Positions 32,132 through 43,479 of a DNA stretch of 64,000 nt are shown here, piece after piece. This stretch comes from Fonsecaea monophora. Lineage: Eukaryota > Ascomycota > Eurotiomycetes > Chaetothyriales > Herpotrichiellaceae. The position numbers and the translations under genes were made by a program. The notes below the pieces were generated by a model. The model saw nothing but the letters and a program-made list of their open reading frames with translations. It was not told where the DNA came from and made no database searches. The stretch's first letter is position 1; each line of letters begins with the position of its first letter. The stretch is taken from contig NW_019173987.1 in NCBI RefSeq assembly GCF_001642475.1, forward strand, positions 124,001-188,000, in the 5' to 3' direction.

Positions 32132-34628
32132 TCATGAGACAGCCACCTTCTCCACGTTCTGTTTGCTCTTCTCCTTCTGTTCCTCATACTTGGCTTGTAA
32201 ATCCTTGATCTTGGTCTCGTACAGCTTGCTCGCATCCATGCCTACAGCCTTCATCCAGTCTGGATCAATGGCCTCAGGGTTCAGATATGGCGATACATCC
32301 TCTTTGTTGACCAAGGCTTGCACTGTACCCATGCCCAAGAACGCCCACATATTCTTCTTGGCAGGCCCAAGGTATTCGATCTCAAAGTCCTCATAGCGAG
32401 GGGTCTTGATGGCTTCGATGTAATGCAAGGATGAGCCTGGCCAGACGGCATTGACACGACCCGTCTCGTTGTTCTTGTACCTGATGAGGAGGTCAGTCGA
32501 TGGTGTTCACTTAAACGATTAACGAAGGGGACAACGAACCATGACCGACATTCTTCGACCCACACGGTATGCCGGACCCATTCCTGGCAATGTTCATTGA
32601 ACGCATCCGTCACATCTTGTTTCGGGGCGATGCTGCAAATGTACTCGGACTGGAGCTTCTTGATCATCTGCAGAGCGTAGTATGAGACGTACATCAACGG
32701 GCCCATAACACTGCCATTCTCCACGGGCCAGTTGGGACCGATGAACGTCAAGAAGTTGGGGAACTCGGGGATCGCAAGGCCAAGGTAGCCCTCGGGGCAA
32801 ACCTTCCACTTATCCGCCAGGTCGACTCCGTTTTGACCGACAATCGGGAAGCGAGGACGGTATGAGACGTCAAAGCCAGTGGCACAAACAATTGTGTCGA
32901 CTTCGCGGTGGATGCCATCGCCACCAATAAGCCCTGTTTCGTCCTTTTGAACGTTAGCATGCCACAAAGATGTTACGTCGAAGCTTGTCCAAAACTTACA
33001 ATCTTTACAACGGGCGTAAAGTGTACGTCGACATTGGGTTTCTGAATAGCTCTGCGGAAAATGTCAGATTGAGGGAATAACCAACAGTGCAAGAGTACAC
33101 CTTACTCCATATATGGATCACCAGGGGTGATCCTGCGACAACCAATGCCAAAGGTCGGGGTAAACCCTTTCAGGAGTCTCTCGTCCTTGATCATCTCAGC
33201 CATACGGGCCTTCAAAGCAGCCTGGCCCTCTGCCTGCGCTTTCGAGTTCTTATAAAAGGAGCCCCAGAGTCCATTGACCTGGTCCTCGATGGATTTGGCA
33301 TGCTCGGTGACCTTGTATGGATCGCGGAAGTCTTGTTTCTGCTCGTCCGTATATTCGTGGTTTGCACCAAAGTTGTTCGCAATTTGCACGAACCAAACAC
33401 CTGAGCACACCAAGTCAGAACTCCATCTCCAACAAATCGAAGCATCGACCACGAAGTGATCGAGTCCCCGGAACACATCCGCTGAAGGGCTGTGGAAATC
33501 GTACCAGTTCGGACGAACACGTCGAGATGTTTAACGTGGGGCTGCATCGTCGGTACTGTCTGGATGCTCGAGGCCTGTTTGAAGAGCCAGAGTTAGATAT
33601 GTCCCAGAGTAAGAGGTGATGGCGGAAACATACTCCAGACCCAATGACAGCAACACGATCTTTCTTCCACTGCTCGGCCTGGTAATCCTTGGGCCACCGG
33701 GCTGTATGCATAATCTTGCCTTTGAACTTATCCATGCCTTCGATATCGGGCCATTTGAAGTTATTCAATATCCCTGTCCCATGAAGAAGCATGTGGCATC
33801 GGTCTTCAAAGAGACGTGTGCTTCCATCCGCATTCGTCTGCTTGAGTTTGACGAGCCATTCGCCTGTCTGCTGCTGCCAGTAACATCCAACGACTTCAGT
33901 GTTGAAAGTCATGTACTTCCTCAAGCCCCATACTTCGCAAACCTTGTCTAGGTATTTCCAGATATCTGGCGAGTAGGAGAAGAAACGAGGCCAATCCGGC
34001 TGCGAATCAAGAGGTGAGAATCAGCTCCACGGACGTCGCGAAGACATCTAACTCACATTGAGAGCAAAAGGATAGGTGTAAGCATGACTCGGAATATCAC
34101 ATGCGCAACCTGTTTTCCCCCAATCAGCGAACCGAACTCTGAAACCACAATAGCATGCATGTCTCTGAATAGTGAGCGTATTCTTAGAGCCGACGTTTTG
34201 GTTTGTAATACGCCCACTCGATCTCCAAACCAAATCACCAAAGAGACACGCCTAAACAACTCATAGAAGCAACATACCTGGATATCTGTTTTCCAGCCAG
34301 GTGCCCCCAATATCGGAATTCTTCTCGTAGATGACATGCTCTACGTTCTGTAGAAACTTTTGAATGTGGTAGGCATTCATGATTCCCGTCACACCGGCAC
34401 CGATCGACAAGACACGGATCTTCCTGGTGTACGGACCATGCAACACGATGTCTGTAGCAGTTTGATTAGCAAGCGACTTTCCAATCCATTAAGCACGCTG
34501 GAAGTAGAATCAGGAGGAAAGAGAGGGAAGAACGACTCACCAGGAATTTCATACTCCGATCGAGGCACCCCATTACTGGCATAGCCATCAGTGGCATATT
34601 GGGTCATTGAGTTGATATCGGGGGCCAT
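32132..34628 (-). CDS. FAD-dependent Baeyer-Villiger-type monooxygenase
   Basis: Nine exons: 34628-34541, 34451-34278, 34109-34057, 33999-33634, 33574-33505, 33400-33106, 33051-33000, 32943-32540 and 32480-32132. They total 1851 nt, or 616 aa, with every phase matching. FAD-binding GAGVTG is at residues 47-52, after IRVLSI. The class fingerprint FKGKIMHTARWP is at about 197-208 and fits FxGxxxHxxxWP exactly. The second dinucleotide motif is VIGSGAS (about 224-230), and DTIVCATGFD forms the late flavin-monooxygenase ATG box. Donors are GTGAGT, GTATGT, GTACGA and GTAAGT types; the eighth is the unusual GTTCGT, kept because it alone joins EECRSW to YKNNETGRVN. It should convert ketones or cyclic ketones to esters or lactones using NADPH and O2; the substrate is unknown. 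No biosynthetic partner genes sit beside it, so a catabolic role is as likely as a secondary-metabolite role. Confidence 0.92.
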
Positions 34629-35404
34629 CTTGACAACCGGATGCTGAGGCTGTTTGGCAGAAAGTAGTAAGAATGGAAGGGAAGCAAGGTAGAAGCCGGC
34701 GTCTTGGTCAAATATGAAGAGTCACTTTGGTTTCAACACAAGGCAGAGTAGATGTCGCTTCAGGGCGACTTTGTCATGCAAGGAGTCGACGTGTTGGCAA
34801 CTTATCACCGAAGGGTTCACAGCCCACGATGATGAATGCTGGGGAGAGGATATGAGTACTGCCAAAGTCTATGTAGAATGCTTCAAAGTGCCCTGTCGCT
34901 CCTTTATACCATTGGAGGTGGGGATTGCCTGGACTTGGTCTTCATGACCAGTATAGTGGCTCGCGTAGCCCGCAGCACCCTAATGGCCCAATAAACTGTA
35001 CTGATGGGGGAGCACATCCGCCAGAGGGAGCATCTGTGACGCCAGGAAGGACACTAGGTTTCTTAGGCTGCCATCAGGAGAGGCTGTGGTTTGTAAACGT
35101 CCATGTGGGGGAACGCAGAATGCGGGGACAGGGTGGTAGCAAACCCTCCTTTGTTCAGCTGTGGCGATAAGGAAGCAACATTTGGCCGAGGTACAAGAAG
35201 AGGAGTGAAATTGTCGGGTTGATAATGTCGACTCAGATATCAGATGATGTGCCCCTAATTTGCATTGACTCTCCAGTCCCAGGAGAGCAGATGGCGACCA
35301 TGGCGAGCATTGTCGTCGCAACCCATACGAGCAAGCCCCCAAAGGGTATCATGTAGCCGGCTGACTCCGCGATCTCTGACTCGATATGCGTCTGCATCGG
35401 GGCT
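34629..35404. other. Intergenic, monooxygenase promoter side
   Basis: 776 bp upstream of the monooxygenase start and downstream of the GH3 stop. Short frames only; nothing supportable. Confidence 0.5.
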
Positions 35405-38293
35405 TCAGTATGTGCCCTCCAGAGGCAGGTCCCTCGAACTGCGACCCACAGCCAAGGTGAAGAGACCTTCAGGCATCACCCAGTTCTGTCGGACCACAGA
35501 CCAGTAACTCAAATCCTTTCGTGTCAGACTGAGGTTGACCACTTGTTCTGCTCCTGCCTCGAGTTCGATCTTTGTAAAGTTGCGCAACACTCTCATCGGC
35601 GTTTCGATGACTTCATTCGTGGATGGTTCCTTGATTGCGGAGGGAAACGACACATACAGTTGTACCACGGACTTTCCTTTGCGGCTGCCTGTGTTTGTAA
35701 CGCGTACCTGGACGTTGACATACTCTTCAAAGAGAGCAGGATTGCCACCTTCGCCGCCTCCAGCGGCACTGGGATCTTGTGCGATGCCGTACCCATCAGG
35801 ATACGGATACTTACCCTTCTTCACCTCGTCTGCGCTAGATATGTATGGGTAAATGAACTTTCGAATCTTCGTGAATGTGCTGGGAATGAGCGCACTATCG
35901 ATAGGTGGTATGTTTTCATCATAGTTTGGTGGTGTCAGCCCTGCGGGCCTGGCAGAAGGGAGGGCTGATTTTGGTTTCAGGCCTGTAACAACCAGGTCAG
36001 AGAAATCGAATGTCGTGAAAGACAACCCGTGGCCGAATGGATAGCGAGGCTCCACGCCTGCCTTGTCGAAATGCCGGTAATCGATGAACAAACCCTCCCT
36101 GAAATCAACCTGAGGAATGATGGCGTTGGGATAATAAAGTACTGGAGCGCCCGGGCCATAGTCAACAAGAGACTTGCCGACCGTGTATGGAAGCCGTCCA
36201 GAAGCATCGGTTCGGCCGAATAGGACGTCGGCGAGGGCGTTTCCACTCTCTTGCCCAGGCAGGTTCGCAAAGACAATGGCCTTGACGGACGGTAGATCGG
36301 CAAAGTCTTCAAGGATGACAGGACCAACAGAATGGACAATGACGACGACAGGACCGCCACATTCGTCGGCCACAGTGCGGATCAACGAACCCGCACCTTT
36401 CTGAAGCTCCAGGTCATTTCTGTCTGCACGTTGACTATGCCAGATACGATGTCCTTCGCCCGAGTCTGCGTTGCCAAAGACCAGGCATAGATGTTGGTCC
36501 CTGAGCGCCTTCTTCAAGCTGGAAGACACCTTATTGGTAAGTGAGCTGGTCATTTCGACCACCGACAGGTCGAAGCTCGAATTCAACGCTGAGAGCGGAT
36601 CCACAAGATAAGTAAAATCGGTGGCACCAGAGCCCCAACCCACGGCGAGAGTGCCTTGATTGCAAGCTCGATCATCGCAGTAGTTGGGTCCCTTTCCAGG
36701 GCCGGCGTCCTCCCCAAGAACGGCGACGCGCTTGGGGCTACTGGAACCAAGCTCGGAAAGTGTGGGACTCAGCGGCAAGATCGAATCTTCGTTCTTCAGC
36801 AGCACGGTGCCCTCACTTGCAACTTCTCGAGCTACTTGTCGGCTCTCGTCGTTCTCTGTCTCGACATACTTATTGACAAGCACTTTGTCCTGTTTGCTGC
36901 TGCTGCCGGCATGTGGATAGCCATATTCGTCGTGCGTCCACGAGGAGAAGTTGGGCCCCTCGGAGTCCCAGGAATCCTGTTCCAGCTGATACCACGCAGC
37001 AACGATTCGGGTGACCATGTCGTTGAGCCTAGTTAGGGGAAGAGAGCCATTGAGTACCGCAATCGTGAGCTGCTCACCGAAGAGTGATCTTCCATCCTGC
37101 CAATACAGCCCATCCCCGGGCATGGACATATCAAGGCCTGCCAGAGCACTAGCAACACCACTGCGTTGAGCCAACCAGTCTGACTGAACAAAGCCTTGGA
37201 ATCCGAGTTCATCCTTCAAAAGACCATTCATCAACTTGCTGTTCGCACAAGCATAAGAATTGTTGACCATCTGGTAGGAACACATGATGCTTGCCACTCC
37301 AGCTCTTACGCTCTCGGCGAATGGCCAGGCGTAGACTTCATGCAGAGTGCGATCATCAATGTTGGAAGAAAGAGCCTCAGGAAGACCCCACTCCAGTCCT
37401 CGACGGAAATGCTCTTGCTCATTGCCGATATAGTGTTTTGCAGTTGCCATGATTCCCTGGGACTGAATGCCTTGAATGGTCTCGTATGCAGCGACCCCTT
37501 GTAAGACTGGATCGCTGCCAAACCCTTCCCATGTTCTGCCACCTGCTGGGTTTCGACCCAATGGTCCCATTGCTGGCCCAAGAAGAACGTTGACACCTTT
37601 GAGCCTTGCTTGACGTGCATGGGCAGCACCACGACGACGCATTAAATCACGGTTCCAGGTGGCACCCACCGTGATGCCAGCAGGAAAAGAAGTTGCATGG
37701 TCTGCAAATCGTATTCCCAATGGCCCATCCTGGAGACAAAGGCCGGGGAACCCAACACTCATTGCAGGAGCAGTATTGCCCACACATAATCCCATTGACC
37801 ATCCTGTACCGGTGGTAATGTTGACCTTCTCTACGAGGCTCATACGCTCAACCAACTTTTGAGCCTTGTCGTAGCTGACTTGCCATGATGCCAAGGTCCC
37901 GCCTGGCGGTGTCGGGTACCATGGCGGAGACTGCCCATTGATCTGACCTTTGGTATACACCCAGTAGCCACCGCCACCAATGACCGAGACAACGACAGCT
38001 AAGAAGAGGACCGACAAGGCAATGTATTGCTTGGTGAGTTTGGGGCCGACGCAGAAGCGGCTGGCCACGGTGTCGGAATATTCTCGCCGTCTGGGGAACC
38101 TGTCGTGGGCGGAGGAGCCTAATAAAGCGACCTCGCTTGAGGAAGCGGCATCGCTTGCTGGCCGACCGGAGCGGAGGGTGAAGGTCTGGGGTGTCTTCAG
38201 GTCATCATCGGACTGGTTGCCTCCATCAAGCTCAACTTCAGTGGCATTTTCAAGAGGCTGGTAACGGGCCTGTCTAGAGGACATCTTTTGCAT
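35405..38293 (-). CDS. Membrane-anchored GH3 beta-glucosidase
   Basis: 962 aa, no intron. The N-terminus is cytosolic-looking and polar (about 87 residues). It is followed by one hydrophobic segment (YIALSVLFLAVVVSVIGGGGYWV), giving a type II membrane protein like the bglE/bglF group of fungal glucosidases rather than a secreted one. The GH3 N-terminal TIM-barrel shows GFPGLCLQDGPLGIRFAD, then NVLLGPAMGPLGRNPAGGR, then IMATAKHYIGNEQE with the conserved Lys-His. GFVQSDWLAQ contains the candidate nucleophile at about Asp372. The C-terminal sandwich (RVAVLGEDAG; LVFGNADSGEGH) and the final fibronectin III-like domain (VQVRVTNTGSRKGKSVVQLYV) complete the fold. It should release glucose from beta-glucosides at the cell surface or vacuole. 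The ATG three codons later (38284) is also possible. Shares a divergent promoter with the PrpD gene. Confidence 0.94.
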   Translation of the reverse strand: MQKMSSRQARYQPLENATEVELDGGNQSDDDLKTPQTFTLRSGRPASDAASSSEVALLGSSAHDRFPRRREYSDTVASRFCVGPKLTKQYIALSVLFLAVVVSVIGGGGYWVYTKGQINGQSPPWYPTPPGGTLASWQVSYDKAQKLVERMSLVEKVNITTGTGWSMGLCVGNTAPAMSVGFPGLCLQDGPLGIRFADHATSFPAGITVGATWNRDLMRRRGAAHARQARLKGVNVLLGPAMGPLGRNPAGGRTWEGFGSDPVLQGVAAYETIQGIQSQGIMATAKHYIGNEQEHFRRGLEWGLPEALSSNIDDRTLHEVYAWPFAESVRAGVASIMCSYQMVNNSYACANSKLMNGLLKDELGFQGFVQSDWLAQRSGVASALAGLDMSMPGDGLYWQDGRSLFGEQLTIAVLNGSLPLTRLNDMVTRIVAAWYQLEQDSWDSEGPNFSSWTHDEYGYPHAGSSSKQDKVLVNKYVETENDESRQVAREVASEGTVLLKNEDSILPLSPTLSELGSSSPKRVAVLGEDAGPGKGPNYCDDRACNQGTLAVGWGSGATDFTYLVDPLSALNSSFDLSVVEMTSSLTNKVSSSLKKALRDQHLCLVFGNADSGEGHRIWHSQRADRNDLELQKGAGSLIRTVADECGGPVVVIVHSVGPVILEDFADLPSVKAIVFANLPGQESGNALADVLFGRTDASGRLPYTVGKSLVDYGPGAPVLYYPNAIIPQVDFREGLFIDYRHFDKAGVEPRYPFGHGLSFTTFDFSDLVVTGLKPKSALPSARPAGLTPPNYDENIPPIDSALIPSTFTKIRKFIYPYISSADEVKKGKYPYPDGYGIAQDPSAAGGGEGGNPALFEEYVNVQVRVTNTGSRKGKSVVQLYVSFPSAIKEPSTNEVIETPMRVLRNFTKIELEAGAEQVVNLSLTRKDLSYWSVVRQNWVMPEGLFTLAVGRSSRDLPLEGTY

Positions 38294-38952
38294 TATTTCT
38301 TCTCAGACTGTTGCGAGCATTAGAAAGGCTGACCGCGAGCCAATCAACCGCGGACAGGATAGAGTCGGAACCTACCTACCTCGTACAGCTAGCAAGAATC
38401 CAGGGGCACCCAAGCGGGGCGGCTTGGAGGCGACCTTGATGGGGGAGCCACTTGCGATGGGCCGGCAATGGCCGAGGCAGTCGGAGCTCGATCGGGGCTG
38501 CGGCACAGCAACGATGCTGGGAATGGCGGGTTCAATAGGTCAGTTGCAGTCGAGACGAGACGGAGAATGGAAAAGAGGGTGATGTAAAGTAGATGGCCAG
38601 AGGTAGATAGCTTGCGGTACTAGTGAGTGAGGGACGTTGCAGAAATCTAAGAAAAAGTGGTTGAGAGAATGTTTGAGCTCTGACTTTTATTTTATTCCTC
38701 TACTTCCCCCCCCATCGACCCTGCCCTTGTTTTCCCACTCTCTTCACTTTCTTTGGTTCTCTCTCAAGTCGGTGAGCAAATCGACCAAAGCCTGACCAGC
38801 ACAGCCCTGTCGTGGGCTCGGGGAACACAGACACCTGTCACTTGTCACTGCCCGCATCGAGCACTGAGTGTTTGTTGGCTCGTTACCTCATCACCGTCCT
38901 CACGCCTTCATCAGCCTCGATCTGACCCTGCTTGATCGCCCTTTACCCAGCC
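38294..38952. promoter_or_regulatory. Divergent promoter region of GH3 and PrpD genes
   Basis: 659 bp between two start codons; includes a pyrimidine-rich stretch (38690-38770) ahead of the PrpD gene, common in fungal promoters. No gene. Confidence 0.5.
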
Positions 38953-40611
38953 ATGCTGGTGTCCTCTGCATTCAAAAGAGCTCCAGTGCGAAGGTTGGCT
39001 GCTGGTGCTTTGGCTGCTCGACCGCAAGCATCCTCCTCGGCAATCCGTACACCGCAGAGCTTGAGACTCCCTCGTGCTCCGCTTAGCCTGACCTCCTCCT
39101 TCTCAACTTCTGCGAAGATGGCTTCCTCGGCGCCCTCCAAAGCCCCGACTCAAGCCTACGACCCTGAAATCACCGACATCGCCTCTTACGTGCACAACTA
39201 CAAGATCGATTCGGACCTCGCACTCGATACCTCTCGCTATATTCTCCTCGACACGATCGGCTGTGGTTTGGAGGCTTTGCGTTTCCCTCAATGCTCGGCC
39301 ATCCTCGGCCCTGTCGTCCCAGGATCCACCATTCCTCATGGAACTCGAGTCCCAGGAACGCCATTTGAGTTGGATCCAGTGAATGGTGCTTTCAATATTG
39401 GTGCTATGATCAGATGGCTAGATTACAATGACTGCTGGCTGGCTGCAGAATGGGGCCATCCCTCTGACAATCTTGGTGCTATTCTTGCAGTTTCTGACTG
39501 GATCGCACGGACGAACAGAGCTGGCGGTAAGGTCGGCAATGGCAAGATCCCCACCGTCAGAGATGTCTTGGAGGGCATGATCAAGGCCCATGAAATTCAA
39601 GGCTGCTTGGCTCTGGAGAACTCGTTCAACCGGGTTGGTTTGGACCATGTTGTCCTTGTGAAGGTGGCTTCAGCTGCGGTGGTCAGTAAGATGCTGGGTC
39701 TCGACGAGGGCCAGACTGCTGCTGTTGTCTCCCAGGCATTTGTCGACGGACAGAGCCTGCGAACCTACCGACACTCACCCAACACCATGTCCCGCAAGTC
39801 CTGGGCCGCCGGTGACGCGTGCCAGCGAGCTGTAAACCTCGCTTTCAAGGTCTTGCAGGGCCAATCCGGCATCCCCACGGTGCTCTCGGCTCCCGTCTGG
39901 GGTTTCTACGACGTTCTCTTCAAGGGGAAGAAGTTTGAGTTCCAGCGTCCTTATGGCTCCTATGTCATGGAGAACGTTTTGTTCAAGGTGTCGTACCCGG
40001 CCGAATTCCACTCGCAGACCGCGGTCGAGGCTGCACAAAAGATTTACAAGATCCTTGCCGATATGGGCAAATCTGCTAAGGATATCAAAGAAATCACCAA
40101 CCGGACTCACGAAGCCTGCATCCGAATCATCGACAAACAATTCAAACCCATGGACAACTTCGCTGATCGTGACCACTGCGTTCAATATATGGTTGCCACC
40201 ATGTTGTGCTTCAACCGATTGGAAGCCACTGACTATGTTGACGGCAGCGAGGCCGCCACGTCCCCTCTGGTAGAGGATCTCCGAAAGAGGATCAAGTGTG
40301 TTGAGGATCCCCAATTCACCAAGGACTACCACGACCCTGCCTTGAGAACGATTTCCAACGCCCTGACCGTAACCCTGAACGACGGAACTGTGCTGGATGA
40401 AGTCGTGGTGGAGGCACCACTTGGCCACCGCCTGCGAAGAGACGAGGCCAAGCCCGAGATTCTGGCCAAGTACAAGAGACATTTGAGCCACCACTTCCCA
40501 GAGGCTAAGATCAAGGAGCTTCTGGAGCTGGGCACTGATGCCTCGAAGTTGGACTCGATGGACGTTGATAAGTACATGGACCTATATGTCAAGGAGAAGA
40601 TGGAGTGGTAA
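38953..40611 (+). CDS. 2-methylcitrate dehydratase (PrpD family), mitochondrial
   Basis: 552 aa, intronless. Dehydrates 2-methylcitrate in the methylcitrate cycle that clears propionyl-CoA. The first 50 or so residues are rich in Arg/Ser/Ala/Leu without acids (SSAFKRAPVRRLAAGALAAR), a good mitochondrial presequence, and an ATG before SSAPSKAP could give a second cytosolic start. The MmgE/PrpD fold follows: ASYVHNYKIDSDLALDTSRY, GAMIRWLDYNDCW with AEWGHPSDNLGAIL, LENSFNRVGLDHV, and SYPAEFHSQTAVEAA in the second half. HPSDN and the Asp/His cluster lie in the expected active-site region. I chose the ATG at 38953, since the frame is open to an upstream TTG only. Near GH3 only by a shared promoter; the other cycle genes are not in the window. 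Confidence 0.94.
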   Translation: MLVSSAFKRAPVRRLAAGALAARPQASSSAIRTPQSLRLPRAPLSLTSSFSTSAKMASSAPSKAPTQAYDPEITDIASYVHNYKIDSDLALDTSRYILLDTIGCGLEALRFPQCSAILGPVVPGSTIPHGTRVPGTPFELDPVNGAFNIGAMIRWLDYNDCWLAAEWGHPSDNLGAILAVSDWIARTNRAGGKVGNGKIPTVRDVLEGMIKAHEIQGCLALENSFNRVGLDHVVLVKVASAAVVSKMLGLDEGQTAAVVSQAFVDGQSLRTYRHSPNTMSRKSWAAGDACQRAVNLAFKVLQGQSGIPTVLSAPVWGFYDVLFKGKKFEFQRPYGSYVMENVLFKVSYPAEFHSQTAVEAAQKIYKILADMGKSAKDIKEITNRTHEACIRIIDKQFKPMDNFADRDHCVQYMVATMLCFNRLEATDYVDGSEAATSPLVEDLRKRIKCVEDPQFTKDYHDPALRTISNALTVTLNDGTVLDEVVVEAPLGHRLRRDEAKPEILAKYKRHLSHHFPEAKIKELLELGTDASKLDSMDVDKYMDLYVKEKMEW

Positions 40612-41340
40612 ATTACGGACACGACTTGCTAGGCGATCTGCACATTACAAAAAAAGGAGTGGAAGTCTTGGAATATTGCTGTCCAACAATCTGTTACTCT
40701 GTGGATTGCCGGGAATAGTGTATAGGCTGTTTTCCAATATATTCAAATGTTTTAAATCGCAAGCTTCTAGAGGCAGTCAAACGGCGGCGTTATAGGCCAG
40801 CTTTGGCGTGATGAATTCCCCCAATCCTCAGTTGTTGTCCCTCAGATGAAGCTCTTTATAAACTGCAGCACGCATATTGTGCACAATCCATCCATAACTG
40901 AGCGTTCTGAATTTGAGATGCATCATCGATGTTTGGTTCAAGCCCTTGACCACCGGCATCATTATTAAAGCGGCGGGTTGCCGATAAGCTGATAGACATG
41001 CACGTGACTGCATCACAGACCCTCTGGTTGCCCATCGAAACAAGTCGCCGCTTGTTGATCTCTCCAAATCCGTCGTGAATATATCCCTTGTCCTATCCCC
41101 AGCTTGTCGTAGAGCGGTCTTGTTTGCCTGCGGTGCGCAACTGACCCAAGCCATCATCCTCACTGTCTCTTCCCCATACTGATCAGTCGCTTGAGGACTC
41201 AGTGGACGGAATCAATTGCTTGACGACGCTGCTCTTGCGTTTGATAGTGTGAAGAACCGCTACGGTCTTCACCGCCCGCCTCACCTTCCCACCGTAACCA
41301 CCGCTGTCAATACCAAAACATTCTTTCGTTTGACCGGAAA
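40612..41340. promoter_or_regulatory. PrpD 3' region and kinase promoter
   Basis: 729 bp. Contains a CACGTGAC word at 41001-41008, 333 bp before the kinase start. No gene seen. Confidence 0.5.
41001..41008. promoter_or_regulatory. CACGTGAC E-box (CDEI/Cbf1-type site)
   Basis: Same 8-bp word as in the nucleoporin upstream region, here ahead of the Dbf2-like kinase gene. Only sequence match supports it. Confidence 0.35.
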
Positions 41341-43479
41341 ATGGCTGGCGGCACCACACCTCTGTCTCCTAAATCACAACAAGACCTCAACATGGTCATG
41401 CCAATGCCCCCACCTCTGCTGCATACTCGTTCTGGCAACGAGATGTACGATCGTCCTCAGACCCCGTCAACCCCCGGAGGTGGTGTTGTCCATGGTTTCA
41501 CCAGCCCGGCACAAACCCCTCAAGGGAGTCCAAGCAAGAGACAACTGCCTCCTGGAGCCAACGATCTTCCCAATGTGTTCGAAAATGCCATGAAGTTGGC
41601 TCCCACATCGCCTACCAAGACGCAGCCAAAATCTCCAGCCAAACAGGGTTTCTCGGGTGGTGATGAGAGTGCGAGTGAAGATCCCTTCGCAGACCCGCCA
41701 GCTCAGTTTTATGGCCGTTCAGAGAGTCCCACGCGCCAATCCAACAAAGAGAATGCGCCCACTAGTGGCCTGGGATATGGTAAAGTCGTCCAACAAAATC
41801 ACGCTGCCCTCTCACGTCAAGAGCAATACCGCACAGCCGATTCCAAGAAGACCATGAACACAACCAAAGGTCTCACCTCCGAGGAGCTGCAAAAGTTGCA
41901 AATGCCAAAGGTCAAACGACTGGCAAATGTTACCCAGTTGTGTATGTATCCCCACGGTCCACAATACAGGTCGGGTACTAATTGTCTTGCAGACTTCCTT
42001 GACTACTATTTTGACCTGCTCTCGTACGTCCACAATCGTCAGTCCCGAGAAGCTGCTTTCAAGGCCTCATTCCCTGCTCCACCCGAGACACCCAGAGAAG
42101 AGTTCGATGCTGCGCTCCACAAGTACCTTGGGCGTGAGCGAGCCAACCTGCGCAAACGCCGCACTCGCCTCCGCCATGGTGACTTCCAAATCCTTACACA
42201 AGTGGGTCAAGGTGGCTATGGCCAGGTCTACCTCGCCCAAAAGAAAGACACTCGAGAGGTCTGCGCATTGAAGGTCATGAGAAAGAAACTGCTCTTCAAA
42301 CTGGATGAAGTGCGTCACATCTTGACTGAGCGGGACATCCTGACGGCCGCAAAATCCGAGTGGCTTGTCAAGTTGCTCTACTCTTTCCAGGACGAAGAAC
42401 AAATCTACCTGGCAATGGAGTACGTTCCTGGAGGTGACTTCCGAACCCTTCTCAACAACACCGGCGTTCTTCACAATCGTCATGCAAGATTTTACATCGC
42501 TGAAATGTTCTCCTGCGTTGACGCCTTGCACACATTGGGCTACATTCATCGCGACTTGAAACCGGAGAATTTCTTGATCGATGCCACTGGACACGTCAAA
42601 CTCACCGACTTCGGTCTTGCTGCTGGCATGCTGAGCCCTATCAAGATTGAAAGCATGCGCATCAAACTCGAAGAAGTAGGAAACGCCCCTGTTCCCTTTG
42701 GCATGCCTGCCGTTGAGGACCGCTCCGCCGATCAACGTCGTGAGGGTTATCGTTCCCTGCGTAAGAAGGACATCAACTACGCCAAATCCATCGTTGGCTC
42801 GCCCGACTACATGGCGCCAGAAGTTCTCAAGGGTGAAACCTACGATTTCACTGTGGACTACTGGTCTTTGGGTTGCATGCTCTTTGAAGCACTAGCAGGA
42901 TACCCTCCGTTCGCAGGTGCAACTGTCGACGAAACCTGGCAGAATCTCAAGCGCTGGCAACGTGTGCTCCGGAAACCCATCTACGACGACCCCACCTACT
43001 TCCTCTCCAAGCGAACCTGGGATCTGATCACTCGCCTTGTTGCTGCCAAGGATCACCGGTTCAAGTCCATTTCCGAAATTCACAAACATGAGTACTTTGC
43101 CGAAGTGGACTTCTCAAAGTTGAGAGAGCAGAAAGCCCCGTTTGTCCCGGAGCTGGATTCGGAGACGGATGCGGGTTACTTTGACGATTTCTCGAATGAA
43201 GCGGATATGGCCAAGTACAAGGAGGTGCATGATAAGCAGAGAGCTCTGGAAGAGATGGCGGAACGGGACGAAAAGATGAACAAGGCTCTTTTCGTGGGAT
43301 TCACCTTCAGGTATGTAACTTTCTCTCCTTTCATTCTCATCCATGCGCTTTTTTGGCCGATTGCGGGTGTGTAAGTCCACTAACTCACGATGTGATGATG
43401 CAGACATCGGAAACCAGATGCCGAAGGAAGCCCGCGGAAGAAGATTGAGACCGAAGGCACGTTTGGAACAATTTTCTGA
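41341..43479 (+). CDS. NDR-family Ser/Thr kinase (Dbf2/Sid2-like)
   Basis: Septation/mitotic-exit kinase, activated by Mob1 and a Ste20-like kinase. Exons 41341-41941, 41993-43310 and 43404-43479 give 664 aa. Pro/Ser-rich disordered N-terminus (SPTKTQ, SPAKQ). The basic Mob-binding region begins KVKRLANVTQL; the 51-nt intron removed there gives QLYFLDYYFDLLSYVHNRQ. The catalytic domain has a VGQGGYGQVYLAQKKD P-loop, Lys294 in CALKVMRKK, the HRD Asp388 in IHRDLKPENFL, DFG from 406, and an NDR insert before SIVGSPDYMAPE. The C-terminal extension has the hydrophobic motif phosphosite region GFTFRHRKPD, completed only by the last intron, and ends TEGTFGTIF. Without the last splice the frame would run into a Phe/Ile-rich tail. 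Confidence 0.94.
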
